Positions 39,227 through 46,440 of a stretch of DNA of 64,000 nucleotides are shown one piece after another; the first letter of the stretch is position 1, and every line of letters begins with the position of its first letter. The translations under genes and the position numbers were made by a program. The DNA is taken from positions 25,998 through 89,997 of the forward strand of contig NZ_PGGW01000049.1 in assembly GCF_002794255.1 (NCBI RefSeq), read 5' to 3'. The notes under the pieces were generated by a model. That model did no database searches, was not told the origin of the DNA, and worked only from the letters and a program-made list of their open reading frames with translations. The stretch comes from Streptomyces carminius (GTDB taxonomy: Bacteria > Actinomycetota > Actinomycetes > Streptomycetales > Streptomycetaceae).

Positions 39227-39688
39227 TTAAGTGATGAGAGCAGCGAGCAGCGCGGCGCCCAGGACGATGAGCGATACGGCAGTGATGATTCCGGCGATGC
39301 GCAGGCCCGCGTACTTACGGCGGGCGATCCGCGAGAGGTGGATGACGTGAGCAACACGGTCGCCGGGGGTCTGGAGATCCTTCACCAGCTCTCCGGGTGT
39401 GCACAGCGACCAGTAGAGGAAGCTGCCGCGGGCGGCACCCGCCAGGCGAGGGTGGACGACGAACAGCACGACGAGCATTGCGGCGATCAGGCCGACGGTG
39501 CCCGCGCCGACGAGAGTTGCGACGGCGGGGGGTAAGTCGCGCCCGGGTACCACGGCCACGAGCGCGGCGAGCGGCAGGGAGAAGCTGGTGAGCAGGACGC
39601 CGGATTTGGCGTCGGTCCTACTGATCTCGGCGAGGACGGTATTGGTGGCCGCATCCAGGCGGGCATCGAGGCTGTCGGGGTCGGTCAT
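39227..39688 (-). CDS. Pycsar-effector-like membrane protein (DUF5706 type)
   Basis: A 153-residue protein, ATG at 39688 overlapping the upstream stop (ATGA). The N-terminus LDARLDAATNTVLAEISRTD followed by AKSGVLLTSFSLPLAALVAV is the R/H-x-D-x-K-x-G motif and first membrane helix of the DUF5706/Pycsar effector family; a second helix (TVGLIAAMLVVLFVVHP), a short cytoplasmic segment, and a C-terminal helix (IITAVSLIVLGAALLAALI) follow. In Pycsar, such proteins are activated by cyclic pyrimidine nucleotides and damage the membrane. No cyclase gene was seen in the window, so this could be an orphan or have another role. Confidence 0.7.
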   Translation of the reverse strand: MTDPDSLDARLDAATNTVLAEISRTDAKSGVLLTSFSLPLAALVAVVPGRDLPPAVATLVGAGTVGLIAAMLVVLFVVHPRLAGAARGSFLYWSLCTPGELVKDLQTPGDRVAHVIHLSRIARRKYAGLRIAGIITAVSLIVLGAALLAALIT

Positions 39689-40026
39689 CGGATTCCTTCC
39701 GTGCCGATGGTCCAGACCCACGGCGCGGAGTCGGCGGCAGCGTTGGCGGCCGCGATGCCCAGGCGGGTGGCGAGGTCGCGGACCGGCTTCTTGAGACGGC
39801 GGCGGGCTGCGATACGGCGCAGCAGGATCGCGAGGAGCGCGGCCTGGTCGGCGTCTAGGGTGTGCTCGCACTGGCCGGCGTCGTCCAGGAGGGTGGTGAG
39901 CAATGGGTGGTCGTCGGCCGACAGGACACTGCGGGCGTACTGACCGAGTTCACGCAGTTGCTGGACGGCGATCGTGTCGACGCCGAAGAAGTCACTGCCG
40001 TGGCTGACGGTGACGTGCGTGCCCAT
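39685..40026 (-). CDS. DUF7739-like small protein
   Basis: A 113-residue protein beginning MGTHVTVSHGSDFFGVDTIA, the opening typical of a small Streptomyces family I know as DUF7739. ATG at 40026 has GGAAAGGA eight bases away; an in-frame TTG at 40047 that overlaps the upstream stop as TTGA is an alternative. The rest is helical (DADQAALLAILLRRIAARRR). Coupled to the Pycsar-effector-like gene, with which similar proteins are often neighbours in my recollection. Function unknown. Confidence 0.65.
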   Translation of the reverse strand: MGTHVTVSHGSDFFGVDTIAVQQLRELGQYARSVLSADDHPLLTTLLDDAGQCEHTLDADQAALLAILLRRIAARRRLKKPVRDLATRLGIAAANAAADSAPWVWTIGTEGIR

Positions 40027-40043
40027 GGGCAGGTTCCTTTCCG

Positions 40044-40559
40044 TCAACGGCGCCGGTTGTCGTTCTTGGTCTGCGCGATCAGTCCGGTGTTCTTGGTTCT
40101 GTGACTGCTGTTGTCCTGGTGGACGTCACCCGCGTAGTGCTGGTGGATCACGGGCGGGGTCGCCGCGGCGACTTCCTTGGCCTGCTTGAAGACCCGGGAC
40201 AGGGCGCCGAGGAAGGCGACGGGTGCGAGGCAGATGATGCCGACGACGGCCGGGTTGACCTGGCCGACGGTCCACATCACCAGGGAGATGCCGCCGGAGA
40301 TGGGCAGGGAGGTGACGCCGGCGGCGAGCATGATGCCGCTGACATCGGTGGCGCGCTGACTCATCGGCGGTCGGCCGGGCTGGGGGACTGGCGGAGCGGC
40401 GCCAACGACGGGGACGGGGTTGGGGTCGCGGTAAGAGGTCGGCACGACCGAATCGGGCCGATAGACGTTCTCGACGGCCTCGATGAGGCGGCGGGCCTCG
40501 GCGGTCGCCCGGTCCTCACTGTGGGGCAGAGACGGGGCGGGCTGGTGGTTGTGGGGCAC
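40044..40559 (-). CDS. small two-pass membrane protein
   Basis: A 171-residue protein, GTG at 40559 behind AAGGAGG. A Pro-rich N-terminal half is followed by two hydrophobic segments (SGIMLAAGVTSLPISGGISL and PAVVGIICLAPVAFLGALS) and a polar, His/Asn-rich C-terminus (HQHYAGDVHQDNSSH). First gene of a three-gene leftward unit starting after the terminator at 40583. No family recognised; it is probably a membrane partner of the neighbouring proteins. Confidence 0.65.
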   Translation of the reverse strand: MPHNHQPAPSLPHSEDRATAEARRLIEAVENVYRPDSVVPTSYRDPNPVPVVGAAPPVPQPGRPPMSQRATDVSGIMLAAGVTSLPISGGISLVMWTVGQVNPAVVGIICLAPVAFLGALSRVFKQAKEVAAATPPVIHQHYAGDVHQDNSSHRTKNTGLIAQTKNDNRRR

Positions 40560-40582
40560 GGTGCCTCCTTGGCGTCAGTCAT

Positions 40583-40617
40583 GGCCAGGGCCCGGAGTCG
40601 ACCTCCGGGCCCTGGCC
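40583..40617 (-). terminator. terminator of the transfer operon
   Basis: GGCCAGGGCCCGGAG / CTCCGGGCCCTGGCC, a 15-bp perfect stem with loop TCGAC, 17 nt downstream of the leftward translocase gene. Confidence 0.9.
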
Positions 40618-40633
40618 GTGTGCGAGTGAGGGA

Positions 40634-42031
40634 TCAGTCGTCTGCCGTGGGGGTGGGGATGATGCGCGCCGTTCCGTCGGGGCGGGCCAGCTGGCCCCGG
40701 TTGCGCAGGTTGCTGATGGTGGTGCGCAGGGTGCCGCGCCGGACCTCACGGCCGCCGTCGTCATTGAGGGTGGCGAGCAGCTCCATCTCGGTCATGCCGT
40801 CCGCCGGCAGGACCGCGAGGATCCGCTGGGCAGTCGTCATCGACGCCGCATCGGGTGTGGGGACCGCGTGGGGCGGCCCAACCTCGCCTTCCTCCTGGTC
40901 GCCACCCTGGGCCGCCTCGTACTCCTTGGCGGTCATGTACGCCTCCAGGTCGATCGCCTTACCGGGGGGTGCACCGTCGCCGTACAAGTCGAGGATCAGC
41001 GGGTCGTAGCCGGTACACGGGGCGACGGAGCCAACGACGTAGGTGCGGGCCATGCTGGTGGGTCTGGGCCCGGTCAGGTGGTAGAGCATGCCCTGACTGT
41101 TGACGTCGTCGTTGTCCTCGGTGGCCGTCTCGTTGAACCGGCGGATCCGCTGGACACGGCCGATGACCTTCGGGATCGGCTGGAGCGCCTCGCCGCGGGG
41201 GATCAGGCCGTCGCCGACGAGTTGCTGCATCATGCCGGACGACCAGCGCAGCAGAATCACTTCGCCTTCCTTGAGCATGGCCCGGAGGGTGTCGCTGCCG
41301 CCGAGTTCCTCCAAGTGCCCGGCCTGGGCGGCGATGACGATGCCGACGCCCACACTGCGGCCGGTGCGCCCCAACTCCTTGATGAGCATGGCGCCCTCGT
41401 CGCGGAACGGGGCGCCCTTCTCCAGCAGGCGGTTGGCCTCGTCGACGATGCCGTACGTCAGCGGGTCGGGGGCACCGATAACGAAACCCGAACGGCCCAT
41501 CTCGGCGTACCGCGTCATGCGACGCTCGGCCTCAGCGACCAGGCCGCGCAGCATCAGGATCGTCTCGTACTGGGTGGTGACCCTGGTGGCGACCTGTCCG
41601 TTGGCCTCGGGGACGGACTGGCCCCTCTTCAGGTCGGCGAGGTGGACGACGATGCCGGAGCGTTTGGCTGCGACCAGGATCGCCTGGACGAGCCGGGACT
41701 TGCCCGCGCCTGTGGTGCCGAAGATTGCGCCGCGCTGCGCGTTGCCGGTCTTGGGGTCGAAAAGCCGGAAGCGCAGCGGCAGCCCGTCATAGTACGCACC
41801 CAGCGTGATCCAGCCACGCGCGTCCATCCGTAGGTCTTCCACACTGATGTCCCGCATGTCCATCAGCGGGTTGGAGGGGTAGATCCGCACGATGGCCTCG
41901 CGCCCCGCGCCCTGCTCGAAGATGACCCGCGAGCGGTCGTCCACGTTCAGCAGGTCGCACAACGCGTCGTGGTCGTAGCGGCGCACCCCGCCCGGCGGGG
42001 TGCGCAGGATGTGTTCCTTCACCTGCGGCAT
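40634..42031 (-). CDS. FtsK/SpoIIIE-type conjugative DNA translocase (TraB-like)
   Basis: A 465-residue protein; ATG at 42031 follows GAAAGGAG. Walker A is FGTTGAGKSRLV (about 103-113) and Walker B TYGIVDEAN (about 190-198), with IVIAAQAGHLEELGG and a C-terminal winged-helix-like region (ILAVLPADGMTEMELLATLN). This matches Streptomyces TraB proteins, which form hexameric pores that move double-stranded plasmid DNA during mycelial conjugation using a C-terminal winged helix to bind clt repeats. It lacks long membrane segments, so the membrane proteins upstream may anchor it. Confidence 0.85.
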   Translation of the reverse strand: MPQVKEHILRTPPGGVRRYDHDALCDLLNVDDRSRVIFEQGAGREAIVRIYPSNPLMDMRDISVEDLRMDARGWITLGAYYDGLPLRFRLFDPKTGNAQRGAIFGTTGAGKSRLVQAILVAAKRSGIVVHLADLKRGQSVPEANGQVATRVTTQYETILMLRGLVAEAERRMTRYAEMGRSGFVIGAPDPLTYGIVDEANRLLEKGAPFRDEGAMLIKELGRTGRSVGVGIVIAAQAGHLEELGGSDTLRAMLKEGEVILLRWSSGMMQQLVGDGLIPRGEALQPIPKVIGRVQRIRRFNETATEDNDDVNSQGMLYHLTGPRPTSMARTYVVGSVAPCTGYDPLILDLYGDGAPPGKAIDLEAYMTAKEYEAAQGGDQEEGEVGPPHAVPTPDAASMTTAQRILAVLPADGMTEMELLATLNDDGGREVRRGTLRTTISNLRNRGQLARPDGTARIIPTPTADD

Positions 42032-42033
42032 GG

Positions 42034-42870
42034 TCAGATCGGCTCCTTTCGCAGGTCGTAGGTGTTGGTCTCGATAAGTTCGACGCCCGGCATGGCCGTG
42101 GCGGCGATTTCCGCCCACGTCTCCTCGTCGGTCCCGGCGGCCTTCGCCTCGGGTTCGACAGGCTGCGGTCGGGGTCCGATGACCAGGAGTCGCACACCGG
42201 CGCCTCGGCCGGGGACGGGCCCGATCTCGATTAGGTCTTCGGACATGTCCAGGTACGCCGACAGGCGGGCGGTGGAGATCTCGGGCACGGGCATACCGTG
42301 CCGAGAGGAGCCGATGATGAGGGCCACGCACCGCTCGCTCACCTGCTGGTGCTCCAGGAGCACGGTGTCAGGGGCGATGCCGTCTTCGGTGGCGATCTCC
42401 TCGGCCCACCAGCGGGCTGCGGGACTGGCGTGCTCGGGCTGGTCGGGCACAGCGACCTCGGCCGTCTCGGCACCCTTCCCGTTCACCTCGGCGATCTCCT
42501 GGACGGTCGCCTCGCCGACGAGTTCACGGGCCACGAGCCCGGGCCGCAGCAGCCAGGTGGCGCCGGTCCACAATGCCACGGCGCCCGCCTGCACGAGCAC
42601 GGACGTGACGCCGGCGGGCGCCAGACGCTCGCCGACCAGGACGGCCCCGCAGCCCGCGTGCGGCGCGGCGTAGACGGCGATGGCCGTGGCTTTCACCGAT
42701 TCCGGTGCGCGCAGGATCTTGGCGTTCGTCGCCAGGCCCACACCGGCCGTGGCCACGGCAGCGAGAGCGCCCGGGAGGGTGAGGGAGTCGGTGAACAGGC
42801 CCCCGGTGAGAACCGCGGACCCGGTGATGGTGGCGACGCGTCCAGCTTGGGCGCGCACGCGAGCGAGCAT
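42034..42870 (-). CDS. membrane protein of the transfer block, 278 residues
   Basis: ATG at 42870 behind GGAGG; a much longer open frame upstream is a shadow of neighbouring sequence. Hydrophobic stretches (ITGSAVLTGGLFTDSLTLPG, LAAVATAGVGLATNAKI, VLVQAGAVALWTGATWLL) indicate three membrane segments in the first 130 residues, followed by a cytoplasmic domain (YLDMSEDLIEIGPVPGRGAG). It ends 2 bp before the translocase gene, so coupling is likely; it may be the translocase's membrane anchor. Confidence 0.7.
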   Translation of the reverse strand: MLARVRAQAGRVATITGSAVLTGGLFTDSLTLPGALAAVATAGVGLATNAKILRAPESVKATAIAVYAAPHAGCGAVLVGERLAPAGVTSVLVQAGAVALWTGATWLLRPGLVARELVGEATVQEIAEVNGKGAETAEVAVPDQPEHASPAARWWAEEIATEDGIAPDTVLLEHQQVSERCVALIIGSSRHGMPVPEISTARLSAYLDMSEDLIEIGPVPGRGAGVRLLVIGPRPQPVEPEAKAAGTDEETWAEIAATAMPGVELIETNTYDLRKEPI

Positions 42871-42898
42871 GAAGGGGTACCTCCGGTCAGGACGGGGT

Positions 42899-42930
42899 GG
42901 GGCGGCCGGACCCTCGGGCCCGGCCGCCCC
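42899..42930 (-). terminator. intercistronic hairpin
   Basis: GGGGCGGCCGG / CCGGCCGCCCC, an 11-bp stem with a 10-nt loop in the 68-bp gap between the 137- and 278-residue genes. May be an attenuator or partial terminator. Confidence 0.5.
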
Positions 42931-42938
42931 GCTGAGTG

Positions 42939-43352
42939 CTATCGGTTGCTGTAGTACGTCCGGTCGGCCACGGCGCCCGGCTTGGCCGTCATGGCTTCGT
43001 GTACGGGTCCGTAGTCGGCCTCGTGTTCCTCCTGGGCAGTCTGGAAGTCCGAGGCCATCTCGGCAGCCTCGGTGGCCAGGGCCTCGGCGTCGGCCAGGAC
43101 ACCGCGCATGACGGCCGCCGCGTCGTGGTGCACGCTGGTGACGGCCGGGTCCACGTTGAGGCCGGCGGCGGTGTCGGCGAGATGGTCGACCGACTTCGCG
43201 CATCCCTCGATGTAGTTGTAGGCGCCGCAGACGGCCTCGCTGAGCGACAGCATCGAAGCCGACGCGAAGGCCAGCCGAGCCACGACGACCGTGAAGGTGA
43301 CACCGTCGGACAGGGTGTCGGCGACCTTGTCGCCGATGCGTGCGAGGTCCAT
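42939..43352 (-). CDS. helical protein of the transfer block, 137 residues
   Basis: ATG at 43352 with AGGAG overlapping the upstream stop region. Mostly helical: ARIGDKVADTLSDGVTFTVV, a moderately hydrophobic central part, then DAEALATEAAEMASDFQTAQ. It resembles in layout the C-terminal 110 residues of the 731-residue protein next to it, suggesting common origin. No family recognised. Only 3 bp separate the two genes. Confidence 0.65.
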   Translation of the reverse strand: MDLARIGDKVADTLSDGVTFTVVVARLAFASASMLSLSEAVCGAYNYIEGCAKSVDHLADTAAGLNVDPAVTSVHHDAAAVMRGVLADAEALATEAAEMASDFQTAQEEHEADYGPVHEAMTAKPGAVADRTYYSNR

Positions 43353-43355
43353 GGG

Positions 43356-45551
43356 CTACTCCTGGTGGTAGGAGGCGTCGGCGGGTGCGGTGTGCCCCAT
43401 GTCGCGGGTCACGTCGGCGGGGCGCTTGTCGTACTCAGCCGCGACCTGCCCGGCATGGGCGATGGCCTCCGAAGCGCGCGGCAAGCCCTGGGTAAGCGCT
43501 TCGGCCTTGGCCTCCACGACTCCGGCCCGCTCGATCAGGCGAGCGCACCAGCCGACGAGACGGCCGGGCACGGACTTGGCGACCAGCTCGGAGTGCAGCG
43601 ACTCCAGCGAACTCACCAGGTCCTGACAGCGGTCGGCGACCACCCGGGCGTGCTCGGCCCCGAGAAGGATCTCCTCGGCCATGTCCTTGTCGGACTCGAT
43701 GACGTCGTAGACCGTCAGCTCGGCATCGTTGAACTGGACGTTCTGCACTGCGGGCGCTCCGCCCATCGGCCGCGCTCCCTTCTGTTGTGCTGGTGCCGGA
43801 CCGGGCGGCCCGGCGACGGTGGTGGTCGGCCCCGGCGGCGGTGAGCCGGCCGGAAGCCCCAAGCGGCCGCGGGTGATCGAGGCCGGGGCCTTCTTGGGCT
43901 TCTCCCGGTTCTGCCGGGTGAGCGTGACCGTGTAGGTGGCGGCCATCCCCGGCGGCGGCCGCAGCCACTCGCCGTTCGCGCGGGGCTCCTGCCGGGGCGG
44001 CGGCTGATGCTGGCGGTTGCGGCGGGACCGCGATCCAGGCCTGGGGCCCTTCTTCCTCTCGCTGTCTGCCGGGCCGCCACCCGCCGGGCCACTACTGCCC
44101 TTGCCCGCCGATGTGGACGTGGGGCCGACCCTCGGTTTCTTCCCCTTCCGCCAGAAGGCCCGCGCTCTCGCCGCTCCCGAGGACTTCTTCGGCTTCTTCA
44201 GGTCGACCTTCGGGGCGGCAGTGCTGCCGTCCGGCCCAGGGGAGGGCTTCGGCTTCTTCGGGTCGACCTTCGGGGCGGCGTCCGGCGTGGAGCCGGACCC
44301 GTCATCGGTCTTGCCCTTGCCGGACTTCTTCTCGGGCTTCTCGACCTTCCCGGCCTTGCTGATGACCGGCGGGGCGAGGCTCTCACGGCGGTTCTTGAGT
44401 CGGCGTCGGGCTTCCTCTCCAGTGGCCTGTGCCAGTGTGGTGCGGTCCGGCTCAGTGGCTGTGCCCTTCTCCTTCTTCTTCCGCTTGGCCTCGGCCCGAG
44501 CCTCGCGCGCCGCTTCCTTGCGCTTGGCCTTCGCTTCCAGGCGCCCGTTGCGGATCTTGTCCTTCACTGCCTGCCGGGCGTCCCGTGCGTTGTTCTTCCT
44601 CGCGCGGGACGCGTCCCGCTCCTTGGCCCGGCCCTCCAGCCGGGCCGCCTGCCGGTCCGCACGCCGCTGGTCCTTTGCGCCCTGGCGGGCTGCGGCCCGC
44701 TCCTGACGGCCGCGGGCCCGCTCCAGGGCCGGGCTGGAGGCGCTGGAGCGGGGTGACTTGCCACCGGAGGGTGTCGTGGTCCCCAACCCGGAGCTGTTCT
44801 TGCCGCCCTTGTCCGCACGGCTGTTCTTGCCCGGGCTGGTGGATCCGGCGGCTGAGGTGCCCTTGCTGCCTCCGGTCGAACCGTTACTGGTCGGCGCCTT
44901 GCCGCCCCGCCCCGATGTGCCTAGGCCGGATCCGCCTCCGGCAGCCCTGCTGCCCGACGGTCCGGAGCTCGCTGCCCCGCTTCCCTTGGCCCCGTGCGAA
45001 CCGCTTCCGAACGTTCCGCTCTTGGTGCGGGCCTGCGTCGCACTGTCGTGGATTTTCTGTAGGGCGGCCTTGTGCTCGGCCCGGGCCCGGATCTTCTCGG
45101 CCCTGGCCTTGGCGGCGGCCTCGCGGACGGGGGCGGTGTCCTGGAAGCGCTGCCGACGATCTTCCAGCCACTGGTTCATGCCGCGCAGGGCCGCGACCGC
45201 AATGCCGATGGCGACCACCATCGTGTTCCGGGCCCCGTCCCGGCCGGACGTGCCACCGCTGTCGCCGGTGCCCTCTGACCGCAGCACGGCCGGGACCTCC
45301 GGTGACCAGGCGCCGGGCAGGGCCGGTACCGGCAGAGGCGGGGCGGCCGGCGCGGGAACGACGAGCGTCGGGTGGGACGGCCCTTCGTCCGTGGCCGCCG
45401 GTGCGGGGTCCGCGTCGGCGGCCACGGCGGGTTCCGGTGGTGCCGGTGGAGCCGCAGGCGGCGGTGGCGGTGGCAGCGGAGGCGGAGGCGGGGGCGGAGG
45501 GGCCCCCGTCGTCGGCCGGAACGGGATCACCCGGCCTTCGTCGTCGCTCAT
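43356..45551 (-). CDS. 731-residue Pro-rich / Lys-rich transfer-block protein
   Basis: ATG at 45551 after GGAGGGAGC. Order: a long Pro run (residues 19-32), Ala/Pro linker, one weakly hydrophobic helix (NTMVVAIGIAVAALRGMNQW), Ser/Gly-rich linker, a very basic Arg/Lys/Ala coiled region (about 270-370), Pro/Lys linkers, and a conserved-looking C-terminal domain (ELTVYDVIESDKDMAEEIL ... LVGWCARLIERAGVVEAKAE). It is largely disordered and nucleic-acid-like in charge, so it could bind DNA or peptidoglycan during transfer. No family recognised. Confidence 0.65.
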   Translation of the reverse strand: MSDDEGRVIPFRPTTGAPPPPPPPPLPPPPPPAAPPAPPEPAVAADADPAPAATDEGPSHPTLVVPAPAAPPLPVPALPGAWSPEVPAVLRSEGTGDSGGTSGRDGARNTMVVAIGIAVAALRGMNQWLEDRRQRFQDTAPVREAAAKARAEKIRARAEHKAALQKIHDSATQARTKSGTFGSGSHGAKGSGAASSGPSGSRAAGGGSGLGTSGRGGKAPTSNGSTGGSKGTSAAGSTSPGKNSRADKGGKNSSGLGTTTPSGGKSPRSSASSPALERARGRQERAAARQGAKDQRRADRQAARLEGRAKERDASRARKNNARDARQAVKDKIRNGRLEAKAKRKEAAREARAEAKRKKKEKGTATEPDRTTLAQATGEEARRRLKNRRESLAPPVISKAGKVEKPEKKSGKGKTDDGSGSTPDAAPKVDPKKPKPSPGPDGSTAAPKVDLKKPKKSSGAARARAFWRKGKKPRVGPTSTSAGKGSSGPAGGGPADSERKKGPRPGSRSRRNRQHQPPPRQEPRANGEWLRPPPGMAATYTVTLTRQNREKPKKAPASITRGRLGLPAGSPPPGPTTTVAGPPGPAPAQQKGARPMGGAPAVQNVQFNDAELTVYDVIESDKDMAEEILLGAEHARVVADRCQDLVSSLESLHSELVAKSVPGRLVGWCARLIERAGVVEAKAEALTQGLPRASEAIAHAGQVAAEYDKRPADVTRDMGHTAPADASYHQE

Positions 45552-45575
45552 GCTCCCTCCAAGGGGGTTGACAGA

Positions 45576-45660
45576 CTGTGACCGCCTCGCGTACGCGCGC
45601 GCGTGCCCGCGCGCCCGTGTGCCCGCGCGTCCGCATTACGCGCGTGCGAGGCGGTCACAG
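45576..45660. repeat. long inverted repeat with alternating-CG interior
   Basis: CTGTGACCGCCTCGC (45576-45590) and its exact complement (45646-45660) flank 55 bp made almost entirely of CG/GC/GT steps, including a tandem near-repeat GTGCCCGCGCG (45603 and 45619). It sits in the 144-bp gap between two transfer-block genes. Candidate cis-acting transfer locus, Z-DNA-prone element or attenuator. Confidence 0.7.
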
Positions 45661-45695
45661 CCCGGTTTGAACGGTGGATTGATTGACCCGCGCCG

Positions 45696-45917
45696 TTACG
45701 CTTCGTAGCGACCGACCCAGGCGGCGACAGCGCGAGAGAGGTCGTTCCACGCCTCAAGGTCGCCGTTCCTCTCGCGGTCCGCGGCGACCGCGCGGGCCCG
45801 CTCGATCCAGGACTCGGCCAGACCGCGCGGGCCGCGCTTCGCCCGCTCCTTCTGGCGCTCCTCGAAGTGCGCCAGGCGGTTGGCCGCCCTGCGTTCTGCC
45901 TTGGTCTGGGCGGCCAT
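45696..45917 (-). CDS. small basic protein, 73 residues
   Basis: ATG at 45917, 4 bp after the upstream gene's stop. Begins MAAQTKAERRAANRLAHFEE and is entirely helical and basic, ending WNDLSRAVAAWVGRYEA. No family recognised. Position and GC-rich third positions support it as a transfer-operon member. Confidence 0.6.
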   Translation of the reverse strand: MAAQTKAERRAANRLAHFEERQKERAKRGPRGLAESWIERARAVAADRERNGDLEAWNDLSRAVAAWVGRYEA

Positions 45918-45921
45918 CGGG

Positions 45922-46374
45922 TCAGGCCCCCTTCCTCAGCCCGTTGAAGACGTCTCCGAACTGGGCTTTCTTGTCCGGCGCGGTCTCCTCACCGGCCGGC
46001 GAGGACTCGATCGCCTGCCGCTGCCCGCCCTTGGCCAGCTCCTTCCGGAGGCGCTTCTCGGCGCGCTTGCCCGGCAGCTCCTCGTACGACCGCTGGTAGC
46101 GGGCGTTGAAGCTGATCAGGTCGAGCAGAGCGCGCTCCACGTCGTCGGCGGCCTTGAACAGCGGCCGGGTGACGTGCCAGGCCCGCAGGCGGGCCTGGCC
46201 GGGAAAGTCGCCTTCGATGGCGTCGAGCTCCTTGACCTCGGCTTCCATCTCGCGCGACAGGCGGCGCAGGTCGTCCACGATCGGCTGGAGCTGCGCACGG
46301 CGCTGCTCCAGGTGGATCGCCCGGTCGGTTCGTGATCGCAGGTGATCAGGGGTCCACTTGTCGTCGGTGCTCAT
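45922..46374 (-). CDS. coiled-coil protein, 150 residues
   Basis: ATG at 46374 with GAGAGGA. Residues about 18-55 form a long charged helix (AIHLEQRRAQLQPIVDDLRR LSREMEAEVKELDAIE), followed by RPLFKAADDVERALLDLISF and a basic C-terminal tail. No family recognised. Lies between the 618-residue SpdB-like gene and the 73-residue gene in the same direction. Confidence 0.65.
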   Translation of the reverse strand: MSTDDKWTPDHLRSRTDRAIHLEQRRAQLQPIVDDLRRLSREMEAEVKELDAIEGDFPGQARLRAWHVTRPLFKAADDVERALLDLISFNARYQRSYEELPGKRAEKRLRKELAKGGQRQAIESSPAGEETAPDKKAQFGDVFNGLRKGA

Positions 46375-46440
46375 GGGTGTCCTCTCAACTGGTGTACGCA
46401 GGGGAGGGAAGGGGGCGGGCCAGGCCCGGGCCGTACCGCA

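Noticed and set aside
45576..45660. Linear plasmid telomere
   Set aside because: Single inverted repeat inside a gene block; lacks the multiple terminal palindromes of Streptomyces telomeres.
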